Below, one piece after another: positions 52,859 through 63,259 of a DNA stretch of 64,000 nt. A program made the translations under genes and the position numbers. The notes beneath the pieces are model-generated. The model made no database searches. It had not been told where the DNA came from and saw only the letters and a program-made list of their open reading frames with translations. The DNA lies in contig NC_016472.1 in the NCBI RefSeq assembly GCF_000226095.1, positions 10,168,001 to 10,232,000 on the forward strand, written 5' to 3'. This DNA is from Thermothelomyces thermophilus ATCC 42464 (lineage: Eukaryota > Ascomycota > Sordariomycetes > Sordariales > Chaetomiaceae). Within the stretch, counting starts at the first letter, position 1. Every line of letters begins with the position of its first letter.

Positions 52859-54241
52859 TTAATTTATATTTAAGGTAGCTAGGGCAGAGGACAAAGGCAC
52901 GGTAGTAATAGTAGGCTCTATAGCCATTGCCCCCTTGGCCGGCTACAAGAGGGAGGGGGTTCCGGGCTATAGAAAGGAGATATAGGTCTGTCGGGCATCG
53001 AACAAGGCACTCCTAGCCGCCTATTAGGCTAGGGTAGGCCTCCTATAAGGGCGTTTAGCCCCGGTTTAGTAGTAGTCGTCATCCTCTAGCTAGCTGCTAA
53101 ACTCGAAGGCTACCTTCTAGTATAGTTACTCTAGTAGTTAGAAGGTCCAGGGTCTATACTAGTAGGCCTCCCTAGCTCTCTCCTAGGCTTCGACTTTCTT
53201 CGGGCAGCCCCTATACCAGGCTATATAAGGGCCCCCACAGGCCGTATACCTACAAGGGAGTTGGTTAGAGTAGGTAGGGCACTAGGCCTCCCTAGTCTTC
53301 CCCCCCTCCCTGTAGGCCTTTACGCTACAATGGCTATAACAGGCCGGCCGCTAGTAGTACCGCTAGGTATGGCCAAAGCTCTAGTACCTATAGCACTGCC
53401 TCGGCTCTAGAGCATCCTAGTAAGGTTCGTAGTCTAGTACCTAGGCATCCTAGACCACGCCCTTATTATAGGCCTTCTGGGCCTCTTCGAGGTCCTATAA
53501 GCCTAGGAGTACTATGACCTATTTCCTCTATAGGCTCTTTAGCAGCCGGAACTTGACCGTTTCGATCGAGTGTAGGCCTACAGCCCCCTTAAAGTCTTAT
53601 TCGCTAACCCCCTATAGCTCTTCCTTCCAGACTCCTTTAGCTAAGACCATATAGGCCCTGCTAACCTCCCTAGCTTCCTCTCCGAAGGCTATAGCCACCT
53701 ATCGCTTGTTAGCCGAATACCAATCCTTAGTGGCCTTATCCTTAAAGACCACTACTATATCCCTACTTAGGAGCTTCCTAGCTATAACGGCTCCCTAGCG
53801 GCTAGAGGCCCTGTTAACTACTTAGACTATCTCGGCCGGGGTTCGGGCTTTAAGGTCCTCCTATAGGCCTACGTTCCGTATCGTAACCTCCTACAAGGCC
53901 TGTAACGGCACTGCCTTAGCCGACGGCAGGCCTCCTTAGGGGCCTGTTGCCCCCTGTTGCGGCCCTACGGCCACCTACACCTAGGTAGGGCAGGGGGTAG
54001 CCTTAAGGGCTTCTTTAAGCCCCTTTTTGACTTCTTTAGCCACAAGTTCCTATAGGTTCGGAACCGGGCCTATAATAGTAGTCGTAAGGCCCTGTAAGAG
54101 CCTATTGGCGAGGTCCTGTACCTTGCCCTGTTTAGGGCTTAGTATAAGGTCGACTAGTTATATGACGAGACCCCTTAGCTCCTTGATATCCGGGGCAGAG
54201 TAGGCCTCCGGTAGGCCCCCCTTTGATTGGTTTGAAGCCAT
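52859..54241 (-). pseudogene. LINE D ORF1 (gag-like RNA-binding protein)
   Basis: ATG at 54,241 and TAA at 52,859-52,861 bound an exactly in-frame 461-codon ORF with Gln/Trp-derived stops inside. The N-terminus reads MASNQSKGGLPEAYSAPDIK. Zinc knuckles lie at about codon 283 onward (53,395 downward): CYRYxSFGHTxRYYxRPACY (x marks a stop codon), with some Cys changed to Tyr, then CYSHCS. The C-terminus overlaps or abuts the start of ORF2, as is usual in Tad1-like LINEs. Restoring the mutated codons by eye gives a coherent protein, so damage is mostly RIP and not indels. Confidence 0.8.
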
Positions 54242-54529
54242 AGGCCTCCCCACTTAGTGGCTTGGCGTTAGGCCTTAAGTCGACGTCGCGTTCAGGGGCG
54301 CTAGGTAGTCTGTGCGGTGAAAATTTTGACGGGCGCGCGAGGTGCGGCCGGATTGCGGTCAGGTCCGGTTCCTACGCCTGCGATGCCTGTTGCACACCCG
54401 CAACGGCTCGCGCGCAGTTGAAAGTGGTACCGTTAGATAGCGTTTTTCGAGAGCTTTCTAGCGATGGTAGTTTCGTGTGTTTTGGTGGGGTATTCGCAAA
54501 GATGCAAGAGAAGCTCGGGAAGTAGTTTT
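54242..54529 (-). other. LINE D 5' untranslated region
   Basis: 288 bp, GC-rich and scarcely mutated. The equivalent stretch of copy A is about 60-351. An open frame of 87 codons crosses it on the plus strand (54,262-54,525), and a mutated counterpart crosses copy A. The frame is conserved simply because the two copies are homologous, so I do not call it a gene. This region should hold the internal promoter of the LINE. Confidence 0.6.
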
Positions 54530-54543
54530 ATTGGTATCATGTT
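54530..54543. repeat. Target-site duplication of LINE D, right copy
   Basis: attggtatcatgtt, identical to 41,283-41,296. Host sequence resumes directly after it. Confidence 0.93.
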
Positions 54544-55880
54544 GTTCGAACAGGAAGGGAATGGGACCGCAATGACCAAAAGACCGGCCGTTCTTGGCTG
54601 CCCCGGTAGAGCACCGCTCCGTGCGGAGATGCCTCCCAACCCAACCTTCATTAGGGATGCCGCAACACGGACGTACAGAATGTGCATGTACCGCTTGTAT
54701 GTGCGTACGCAGTATGGACGCACATACACGCCCATGTATACAATACAACGTCTGCCGGGCCTCCCTGCCTATCCGAATAGCCGAGACGAACCAAGCGGTG
54801 GTTAAAGCCCAGCCCCCACGTGGGTGCACATGCTCCTGTTCGTGTCTCGATACCATGGAACCGACCCTTGTCCCACTGTCCGCATTTCCGTTGCTCGCTT
54901 TCGCTCTGGGCCCTGGGGGGGGATCGGAGATAATGCGAGATGGTTGCGGGTTGGTGGTGATCGGGTGTAACTTCAGCGAAGGCGCTCGCATGGCCAGCTC
55001 TGCCGCCATCGACATGGGACTTATCATGGTTGCCATTGGCCGATGGTTTCTTGGTGTCGCGCGGGGTGCACAATAACAAGAAGTCGCGTCAGACTTGGAG
55101 GTGATCACGCCTCATCACGCCATTGCTCGACCCCTAATTCCTGCCCTTGCCGTCAAAAACCATAGCGCTGGGTCTGCCAGCCGACCAGTATGGGCAGCGC
55201 GCCAGTGTGCCGGAGTGTGTTTACAGTAGTACTGTTCAGTTCCGTGATAGCTCTACTTCTGATGAATCTGCTGCGAGGCCCGCTTCAAGGCCAGACCAAT
55301 CGGAGTGCCGCCGCGAAGATCGGCTTCCGCTTCCCCCAGTAATGCTGTACATACCGTGGGTTGCGCCCAGCGTCTTCCAGGCCCCTTAGTTCCCGGCCAA
55401 CGCAAATGGCGACGGGCAATGTGACCGTACCAGTGAGTGGGCGAAACTGGACATTTCAGATTCCCCATACAGGGGACGGGTGTTACCAGTGTAAGCAATG
55501 CTTGGTATCTCCTTTGCAGCTGGGTCTTCACCGGCCACAACGCTGGTTGCGAGCGACTGGGGTTGGGGCCGAGGAGGAGGGGGAGGGAGGGGGGTTTAAG
55601 TTGGCTACTGAACGCCCAGTATCTGGATGACGACAAGGTAGTGCTTGCCTGAGAGGGGAAGGAGGGGCGAAGCCGAGAGCCTCTGGCGTCGTGCAGAATT
55701 ATAGGTGAACACCGCCTGCATGAGACAGCCCACATACTGCGTAGATGCGCCCTCGATACCATGCCGATACACAGGGGGGGATCCAAGGCGTGATTGTCGG
55801 GACAGTGTACGCAATGCTCGGGCCTGGAACCGGCGTCTTTCTTCCGACAAGGACGTCTCTTGGATATGCTCCTGAGGCTG
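54544..55880. other. Upstream region of the MFS transporter gene; no gene seen
   Basis: Normal base composition with CA/TG present and no RIP signature. Overlapping small open frames occur on both strands (up to about 216 codons) but show no motif, no coherent splicing and no similarity that I recognise. Together with 40,916-41,282 this would have formed the intergenic region between the divergent dioxygenase and transporter genes before the LINE insertion. Confidence 0.55.
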
Positions 55881-55888
55881 TATAAGTA
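55881..55888 (+). promoter_or_regulatory. TATA-like element of the MFS transporter gene
   Basis: tataagta about 165 bp upstream of the ATG at 56,051, a reasonable place for a core promoter. Only a sequence match by eye. Confidence 0.35.
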
Positions 55889-56050
55889 CCCGAATCCCAG
55901 GTCCGGCAGCGGAGGAGTGCAGCATCATTTCCGAGGGCCGCATTGACGACACTGGAACTTGAGCCGGCCCGTGAGCCTGGGTTTGGGAGTTCTTTCTGCT
56001 TCGGCCTTCGCATACATCAGTTCTGGGAATCTTGGGATTAGCAGAAGCCA

Positions 56051-58581
56051 ATGGCCACCATCTTAGTCAGAGACAAGACTCCACGGGTCGCCAATGACCC
56101 GGACAGCAAGCTAGGGCCCGATATATCAACCACTTCCGTGAACACGATACCACCTCTCGGAGAGCCACTACCCAAGAAGCGATTCTGGTTCCAGAAGACC
56201 AGGCCGTATGACCCCGATGCTATAGCCACACAGGCGGGTTGCCCTTCCCATGCCGTCCAGACCACGAGACGAACCAGTAGGAACTGACCACCGGTTTAGG
56301 CCAGCGTGTTCGACGATCCGGAAACCGCAAAACAATATCAGCCGCCGCCCGAATGGTGAGCCATTGTCCCCTCCAGTCCCAGGGGCACTTCAGTCTTTCT
56401 TGAGGGTGTCTAACCAAAGGGGGCCCCGTGCGCAGGGAGAACACCCATCGCTTCAACCCCCTTGCGCGATGGACATGGCGCGAAGAGGTTCGGTTGGTGC
56501 GCAAGATCGACTTCCGGATCATGGTGTGGACCTGCATCATGTTCATGGCCTTGGAGCTCGATCGAGCAAACCTTTCCCAGGCCCTAACCGACAACTTTCT
56601 CCCTGACCTGGGCTTGACAACCAATGGTGAGTCGACGGCAGCATCTGGCCGAGTAGGAGCGGTATATCGGGTGGCAGGTGCTGACCCCTATCACCAGACT
56701 ACAACCTCGGTGTCACCGTCTTCCGGCTTTCGTTTCTCTGCGCCGAGCTGCCATCACAGTTGGTATCCAAGTGGATGGGGCCGGACCGTTGGATTCCGAT
56801 GCAGATGAGTCTCTGGAGCATCGTAGCGGCTATGCAGTTCTTCCTTTCCGGCCGCGCGTCGTTCCTCGTCTGCCGCTCTCTGCTGGGAATCCTGCAAGGA
56901 GGATTCATTCCCGATGTAAGCAACGCACGACTCCTCTCTGCCCGGGAATCCCCCCCCCCCGGGGGGCTTTTGCCCAGCGTTCGGTGTGAGCTGACACCGA
57001 AATGAACAGGTGATCTTGTACCTTTCGTACTTTTACAAGCACCACGAGCTCACTGTACGACTGGCTTTCTTCTGGACCGCCATGAGCATCGCCGACATTT
57101 GCTCGGCCCTTCTCGCCTACGGGATCCTGCACATGCGGGGATTACAGGGCCACTCTGGCTGGAGGTGGCTCTTCCTGCTTGAGGTACGGGAAGCCCTCTC
57201 CATACCCGTCCAGGCCACAGCCGTAGAGCCTTGGCTGACACTGATACGCAATCCCTAGGGTTTGTTAACCCTTGTTATCGGCCTCTTGGCCTTCCTCTTG
57301 ATGCCAGCTGGACCGTGCCAGACGGCGAGTTGGTTCCGAGGGAAGAATGGCTGGTTCACCGAGCGGTAGGCCCTTCTCACCTCCTTAGAATCCTAGCCTA
57401 CCCTACCTTCTATCCCGCTCCCTCCCTCCACCCCCCCCACCCCCCAACCCGCGAAACCGGGGACCAACGCATGGTTGCTAACCGGACTGGCACCCCCTCT
57501 AGTGAGGAGACGATCATGGTTAATCGTGTTCTGCGCGACGACCCGAGCAAGAGCGACATGCATAACCGCCAGCCCATCACATTTGGGCTCTTGTGGCGGA
57601 GCCTCAAAGACTTCGACCTTTGGTAGGTGGCCCTCGGGACCGTTGCCGAGGAGGAGGAGGACCGGACAAGGGGTAGTGCTAACCCTACCTAGGCCGTTAT
57701 ATATCCTGGGGCTTACGTTCCAGATCCCAATGACACCACCGGCGCAGTACCTCACCCTCACCCTCAGACAGCTGGGCTTTGACACCTTCCAGACGAACCT
57801 GCTGGCGATACCCAACACCATCGGCCATAGTAAGCAGCATCCCCTCTGGCCGTTCCCCGTCGCAACAGGAGCACAAACTGACACCGCCACAGTCATAACC
57901 ATGGTTCTGATAACCTATCTCTCCGAGGCAGTTAGCCAGCTGACGCTTGTGGCTAGCCTAGGGCAGATATGGTCGCTGCCGTTCCTGATTTACCTGAATG
58001 CCGTCGACACGGCCAAGGTGAACAGGTGGGTGATATACGCGGTGACCACTCTGCTGCTCTGCTATCCCAACCGTAAGGACCCATATCGAATTTCTGGCGC
58101 GCATTTGGTGGCGGTACCCGAGCTGACCAAGAACATTCAGCCCATCCGATCCAAGTTGGATGGAACTCGCGCAACTCCAACACGGTTAGGTCCCGTACCG
58201 TGTCTGCTGCATGTTACAATATGTTTGTCCAAGCTAGCTCTATCATCGCCTCCAACATCTATCGTCAAGGTACGTGCAACGAGAGCCAGAAGAAAAGGGC
58301 CGGGGGGGGGGGGAGGTTGGGTAGGTTCGCGCGTCAAAGAACGATTGCTAACGAGGTGTGTCCCAGACGATGCGCCGCGATATCGACGTGGGAACAAGCA
58401 GCTGCTTGGAATCCTTTGTATGAACCTTGCGCTGTACGGCCTGGTGAAGGCGTACTACGTGTTCCGAAACAAGCAACGGGACAAGAAGTGGAATGCCATG
58501 ACACCGGAAGAGCGACTGCATTACCTCGCCACCACCACTGACCAGGGCAACAAGAGACTAGACTTCCGGTTCCATCACTAA
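56051..58581 (+). CDS. MFS anion:cation symporter, Dal5 family, Soa1/YIL166C-like
   Basis: A plasma-membrane proton-coupled transporter for an organic or inorganic anion. Eleven exons: 56,051-56,233; 56,300-56,355; 56,436-56,626; 56,698-56,915; 57,010-57,183; 57,259-57,365; 57,503-57,622; 57,693-57,829; 57,893-58,072; 58,141-58,269; 58,367-58,581. Phases agree throughout and give 569 residues. Introns 2-10 are GT-AG with good branch sites. Intron 1 only keeps the frame if it is GC-AG (GCGGGT donor at 56,234). Family motifs: [20 protein letters not shown] near the N-terminus, [90 protein letters not shown], and the C-terminus [11 protein letters not shown]. These are typical of fungal Soa1/allantoate-permease-like proteins. 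The substrate is not readable from sequence; a nearby sulfonate dioxygenase suggests sulfonates. No stops or frameshifts were seen. Confidence 0.9.
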
Positions 58582-59786
58582 ATCGTGCATTTTCTAGGGG
58601 CGAAGACAACGTAAGAATGTCGTCGTGAACGGGGGAGGAGGAAGGAAGGAAGAACAACAAGAATAAGGACGGGTAGCCTTGTGACTGGGGAAGACTTCGT
58701 GCAAGGAATGCTGGCTGTGGGGAGTAGAGAAGATAAAGACATTTATGAACCTCGGTAGATGGGCGAGAGGGCATCGTACGACACCTCGAGACTTGCACTG
58801 GGATGGTCAGCAAACACAGTCGGTGTTTTGGCTGGCTTTAGTACGGTGAGCACGGGGTCATTCTCGGCCTCTCGCGGTGTGTGGTTAGGGCCGCCATGGG
58901 CCGCCGGGACTGAAAACTTTATAGAAGCGGCAGCTATAACCATCGCAACGGGTTGACCTTTGCTCGAATAAAAAACGTCTCATGGAGATTGGGTGCTTTT
59001 TTGTGATAGACAGCGAGGCGGCAGAATGATGGTAGCATCAGGGCAGTAGAAGCCGCGAAGAATGCTTCATAAGTGTCGATGAGAGGTTACTTCCCAGAGA
59101 TGAAATTTTGTAGGTAGACAACTCCGACTGTGGCATTCTCTTCGCCACACCTCAACTCGAGATACCATGGTAGGCAAAACGCGAAGCTTCGTGCCTCAGT
59201 CGCACAAAAACATATATACGGAAGACAGCAAGCGGCAGGCCAGGCGTTATATTACCCACCAGAGAACTGCACTTCGGGTGAGGAGGGTTGCCATAATGTG
59301 TGGGAGGTGCGCAGCCAGCACGTGATGATGCCGACATCCCCGAACCAAACTCCAAACGCACCCCGCCAATGTGGGGTGATCGCTCGCCAAAATTCGGGGC
59401 TCTCCAAACCTTCTCGAAGTCGTTACACAGCAACTGCTATGAAATCCATACCGTCTTTGACGGCAGAGGGTGACCCGCTTCGTTCAATTCGGCGGCCCAC
59501 GCAATAAGTAACCCCAATCTGCTCTCTGATGAACATAAGAATCGCAGGGCCACCAACAAGGCTGAAAACCGTTACGCATAGGCTCCCCCACTCTGCCTTC
59601 TTTGCTGCCGGCCTCTGTTCTTTCCGCTCCGAACCTCCACCCCACTGGGCTGCTGTGCAGCTTCCCGCCGCTGCCCGTGTCAGGTCTTGCCCCAGCATAC
59701 CCGGCTGCGCGAAGCCTTTGCTACGGTCAGCCATCTGTCACCGGAGACTTACGCCTACGACGACGACGACGCCGAGTGTGCGCAGA
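58582..59786. other. Intergenic region between the transporter and the isomerase gene
   Basis: 1.2 kb of normal composition. It holds the transporter 3' UTR and the isomerase promoter. Possible polyadenylation signal AATAAA at 58,967-58,972. A frame contiguous with the isomerase is open from ATG at 59,529 but reads like untranslated leader. No other gene is apparent. Confidence 0.55.
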
Positions 59787-60626
59787 ATGGCGACCACAGC
59801 AGAGGAGCAGGCGAAGTTGGTGGAGACGTCGAAGCGCCTGGCCGCCTATCAGGCGGTCAAGGATTACCTCTTGCCCGAGTACACCAGGGTGGGGATTGGC
59901 TCCGGGAGCACCGTCGTCTACGTTGTCGATGCGATCGCCGCGCTCGGGCCCGAAGTGACCTCCAAGATGGTCTTTTACCCGACGGGCTCCCAGTCCGAGG
60001 AACTGATCGAGGCGGCTGGGCTGAACCTGCAATACATCAGCAAGCTACCCGCTGGCCAGCAGCTGGATGTGGCATTCGACGGCGCCGATGAGGTGGACGA
60101 CGACCTGAACCTGATCAAGGGCGGCGGCGCTTGCTTGTGGCAGGAGAAGATCGTGGCCACTAGCGCCAAGCGATTTATCTGTGTCGCCGACTTCCGCAAA
60201 CTCTCTCCGCGCCTAGGGACGGCTTGGAAGAAGGGCATCCCCATCGAGGTGCTGCCCATGGCCGCCCCGAGAGTTCTCGACGAGCTCCGGCGAATGGGTT
60301 CCCAGAACCCACGCATCCGTCCCGGGCTGCCCGGAAAGGCTGGCGCCACCGTCACGGACAATGGGATGTGGATTATCGACGCGCCGTTTGCGCCCCTCCT
60401 GCTCCCCAAAGACACCGAGTCCGGCGGTCAGGCCGGCGACGGGAGCAACGGCTTGTGGGCCGTCGACGTACTTGCGGATGCGCTGATCAAGATCCCCGGC
60501 GTGGCCGAGATCGGCTTGTTTTACGGGAAGAACGGGCTACAGGTTGCCAGCGGCGCGCAGAAACCCGTGGCGGCGTATTTCGGCATGGCTGACGGTACCG
60601 TCGAGGTCAGGTCTCCGCCATCTTGA
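59787..60626 (+). CDS. RKI1: Ribose-5-phosphate isomerase (RpiA/Rki1 type)
   Basis: Interconverts ribose 5-phosphate and ribulose 5-phosphate in the non-oxidative pentose phosphate pathway, in the cytosol. 279 residues, near the size of fungal Rki1. Motifs: GIGSGST at 36-42 (phosphate loop), PTGSQS at 65-70, FDGADEVD at 97-104 with the catalytic Asp pair D98/D101, KGGGA at 111-115 (Lys111), QEK at 119-121 with Glu120, and GLFYGKN at 243-249. The ATG at 59,787 has a fitting context (cagaATGGcg) and starts MATTAEEQAK. The frame is open 86 codons further upstream to 59,529, but that part is proline-rich and does not resemble a targeting peptide convincingly. No intron is needed, unlike the two neighbouring genes. 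It appears intact. Confidence 0.93.
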   Translation: MATTAEEQAKLVETSKRLAAYQAVKDYLLPEYTRVGIGSGSTVVYVVDAIAALGPEVTSKMVFYPTGSQSEELIEAAGLNLQYISKLPAGQQLDVAFDGADEVDDDLNLIKGGGACLWQEKIVATSAKRFICVADFRKLSPRLGTAWKKGIPIEVLPMAAPRVLDELRRMGSQNPRIRPGLPGKAGATVTDNGMWIIDAPFAPLLLPKDTESGGQAGDGSNGLWAVDVLADALIKIPGVAEIGLFYGKNGLQVASGAQKPVAAYFGMADGTVEVRSPPS

Positions 60627-60712
60627 ACTGGAAGAGAGTGGCCACAAAGTGGCGAACCACTTGCGGTTCCTAGGTGCTTCATAACGGCACCGAGGACGGA
60701 GAGCTCGTAAAC

Positions 60713-60718
60713 AATAAA
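60713..60718 (+). terminator. AATAAA polyadenylation signal of the isomerase gene
   Basis: AATAAA 87 bp after the stop codon, followed by a T/G-rich stretch (ctcgttttgag). Position is typical for a fungal 3' end. Confidence 0.45.
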
Positions 60719-63223
60719 CTCGTTTTGAGTATACGCGCGCGCTGGCTACCATCCTCCAGGAGCTTTATCGACGTTCGTGCTTGTGCCGGACGGATAGATG
60801 CAGACTTTCATCTCCGATCTGGAAGATAACGTTGCTTTTATTCGCCTTTCTCTCCGGACCAGCTCGGGGCGTAACTCCCAATGTGTGCCTCGATATGGAG
60901 CTCGTCTCTGGTGCACTCACTAGATGCGACGTCTCCTGCAGCCCCGAACCTGACGGATGGCTACATCACTCACCCGGCGCCTGGACAAATATCGCACGCA
61001 CTACACGGTAGCCGCCGCGGCCTTCACATGTACTGCATGTGGTTTCAAAAATGCAACAAATATGTTCGATCCGCGTCGGTGCCTGTCCTATTGCCATACT
61101 GGCGGAGAACAACCGATGAGCGGCCGTCCCAAAGCCTCAAACCATGCCGCGCTTCACTTGCACTCGCAGGCCCGTCCTGATTATCCTTTTTTTTATATAT
61201 AGAAAAACCCCGGGCTCTTCTGGCCATGCCCGAGCGGCACCTTGAAAGTCCGAGGCTGGCAACAAGAGACGAAGGTGCGTGAGAGGGGGAATGGATCTAC
61301 CCGCTTCTACCACTGATCCTCTAGGTCCGTATCTGATCTAAGGTAAATGCTGTTTTGTGCCGCCGGCTGTGGTGCCGCCTCTGTCCCGATGATCAAGCAA
61401 CGGCCATGTGGTGGACCGCATTACCAACAGATGACGGGTCGATCGCAGATCGGCGAATTCGCCCTATGGAGAAGAAGCACACCCAGACACACACAGATAC
61501 GTCAGCGCTCGTTGCAGGCAAGTTCTCACGAAGGTAGGTATTATCAATCGCAACCAATGTCTGGTGTTAATTGCTACAATACTTCGTACCTACCTACCTA
61601 TAAGTATAGTACAAGGTATCATCTGCGACATGGAAGCGAAGAATGAGATCGGTAGATGCGCACATACGGATATGTATGGGACGGACCCGATTTCTGGCCT
61701 GCATGAGACGCATCTGAAGTGACACAACCAGCATTTGGCCCCGTCGAGAGCTGGCCAACCTCTGCAAGGCATGGCCACTGCGGGCCCTTTTGTTCAGCTA
61801 GCAAAGCCGCCCGGCGGACCCATAACCGCCGAGCCCGTCACGGCGGGTCGGAATGCCAGCAGGTTCCCAAAGTACCTGTACATCCGCCCATTCATACATC
61901 ACATCAGTAGCACGCAATACCTTGATGAATCCAGGCATGTCGCCATGTATATGCACGTATATCTGACAGTTATATCCAGTGATAGTATACCTCGCAAAGA
62001 AGGAGTAGTCGCTCTGGTTTCAGCCAAACTTTAACACGGGTATACCGGCATCCGGGCGCGATGTCCGATGTCCAGCCGCAGAGCCCAGATTGGGCGACTT
62101 GTTTGGGAGCCGGCATTTCGCCCGAACGCCAAGTCAGGACCAAGGGACTGAACTGAGGTCCCGGAATTTGCGCGCCCCCACGGCTCTGTGGAAACTATTG
62201 CAATCAGAAACAGGTCGGCTGGGCCTCTTGAAGGGATAGCGTTGGAAACCATCCTATCAGCCACGGTCTTGCATTGGAAATCCGAGAATTCGAGGTGAAG
62301 GCCGCGGACCAAAAGAACAACTGAACAAGGAATAAAGCACATAACGCTCGGTAATGGCGACAGCTAGTTTTGTTCGCCGGTTTGCCGTTAGGGCTTCGTT
62401 GTATTAAATGGTGCATGGAAAGTGCAGCACGGCATGTTCGCATCGGGCTGAAGGAAGGTGTTCGCCTGCCGCTGTTCACAGGATGGTCGGCGGCGGGAAG
62501 AGGCAAACCGAAGAGTTCCAGGTCGATTGAGCTCCCCACGTGTTATCCATGGGGAGGGCTGGTTCCACCCAAGGAAGTAATGGAATCCATCTATTGTTTG
62601 TGCTCTTGCGTCTCCGGCGACCCCGCCTGTCTCCGAGGGAGCTTTCACTTTTCCCGAGGCTTTCACCGCGCTGACAACAGCAAACTGGAAAAATCTCTCG
62701 CCTCGAAATTGCTGTATCAGGCGACTGACGCTTCATGGCCATTTTTTCGCGCAACCCCCCAGCCGGGTAAAGGCAGCACCGACCGCAAGCGTTATGCTCC
62801 TGGGCTCTTCCGACAGCCTTTATTGTGGCCGTAAAGACCTACATTGCGATTGAATAATGTAGACAAGGAGCGCTGCAGGGTGGAGAGTGAATGCGCAACG
62901 TCCGGCGTCGGAACGCTTAGCGGCCGAAGTGTCCGAGTGACGATTCCAAGATTGGGGCTCGGAACTGTGGAACCTGACGCCGGACACGCGCGAGCCGAAT
63001 TTGTTGAATGTGGTTACCTCCCCCTCCTCCGCCCACCCCATTCTCCCAGAGTTGGTTCTCGCGGCGCAGCCGCCTCCGGACCCACGAACAAGTCTTCGAC
63101 TTCACGGTGAGTGATAGCAAACTTATCCATTGGCCCCAGTTGAATAAAGTAAAGGAGGAGGAAGGAGAACTCGCTACTTATCTGGGACGGCCCAAGCCCG
63201 GGCACGGCCCCACTTTGGGCCTC

Positions 63224-63259
63224 AGTAGTATGAGTAGTATGAGTAGTATGAGTAGTATT
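63224..63259. repeat. Four-unit 9-bp tandem repeat
   Basis: agtagtatg three times and then agtagtatt. A short minisatellite-like array in non-coding DNA. Confidence 0.8.

Larger units (their letters stand above)
41440..52863 (-). pseudogene. LINE D ORF2 (endonuclease-RT), split by gypsy element E5
   Basis: Starts near 52,863 (ILQWNTQG after restoring Q and W at stop codons). The endonuclease continues as NKQALEVLLEEAKYDLLAIQ and is interrupted at 52,525/44,504 by E5. Beyond it GDFNLYY is at about 44,465-44,445, the endonuclease Asp motif. The RT box reads GFANDTNLLA near 42,830-42,800. The C-terminal zinc-binding tail (CACG...ETVEHLVVWC; here the first Cys is YYACG) at about 41,718-41,660 is open with no stop. 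The ends are approximate. The family function is target-primed reverse transcription. Confidence 0.8.
41297..54529 (-). mobile_element. Full-length Tad1-like LINE copy D, lightly RIP-mutated, carrying nested insertions
   Basis: A minus-strand LINE. TAA-repeat tail at 41,297-41,316, ORF2, ORF1 from 54,241, a 5' UTR of about 288 bp and a 5' end at 54,529 (minus-strand start AAAACTACTTCCCGAGC). Exact 14-bp target duplications flank it. Without the gypsy insert it measures about 5.22 kb, the same as copy A, so both are full length. It keeps many CA, TG and CG words, and long stretches of ORF2 are still open, so it is one of the youngest copies here. It was inserted between the dioxygenase and the MFS transporter gene. 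Confidence 0.93.

Noticed and set aside
54262-54525. 87-codon plus-strand frame with a relative at 74-313 on the minus strand
   Set aside because: Both are the same LINE 5' UTR in two copies; similarity follows from homology of the repeat, and the frame is antisense to the element.
54458-55108. Overlapping frames of 100-216 codons on both strands upstream of the transporter
   Set aside because: No recognisable domain; several overlap each other in opposite directions and some cross the LINE boundary.
56949-56966. C/G homopolymer runs in transporter introns (also near 58,302-58,314)
   Set aside because: They lie inside introns, do not affect the frame and are probably slippage-prone simple sequence or sequencing noise.
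57475-58581. 368-codon continuous plus-strand frame read as one protein
   Set aside because: It runs through introns of the MFS gene; the spliced model with agreeing phases and family motifs explains the region.
59529-59786. Mitochondrial targeting extension of the isomerase
   Set aside because: The extension is proline- and threonine-rich with no clear amphipathic start, and the ATG at 59,787 has the better context and matches the family.
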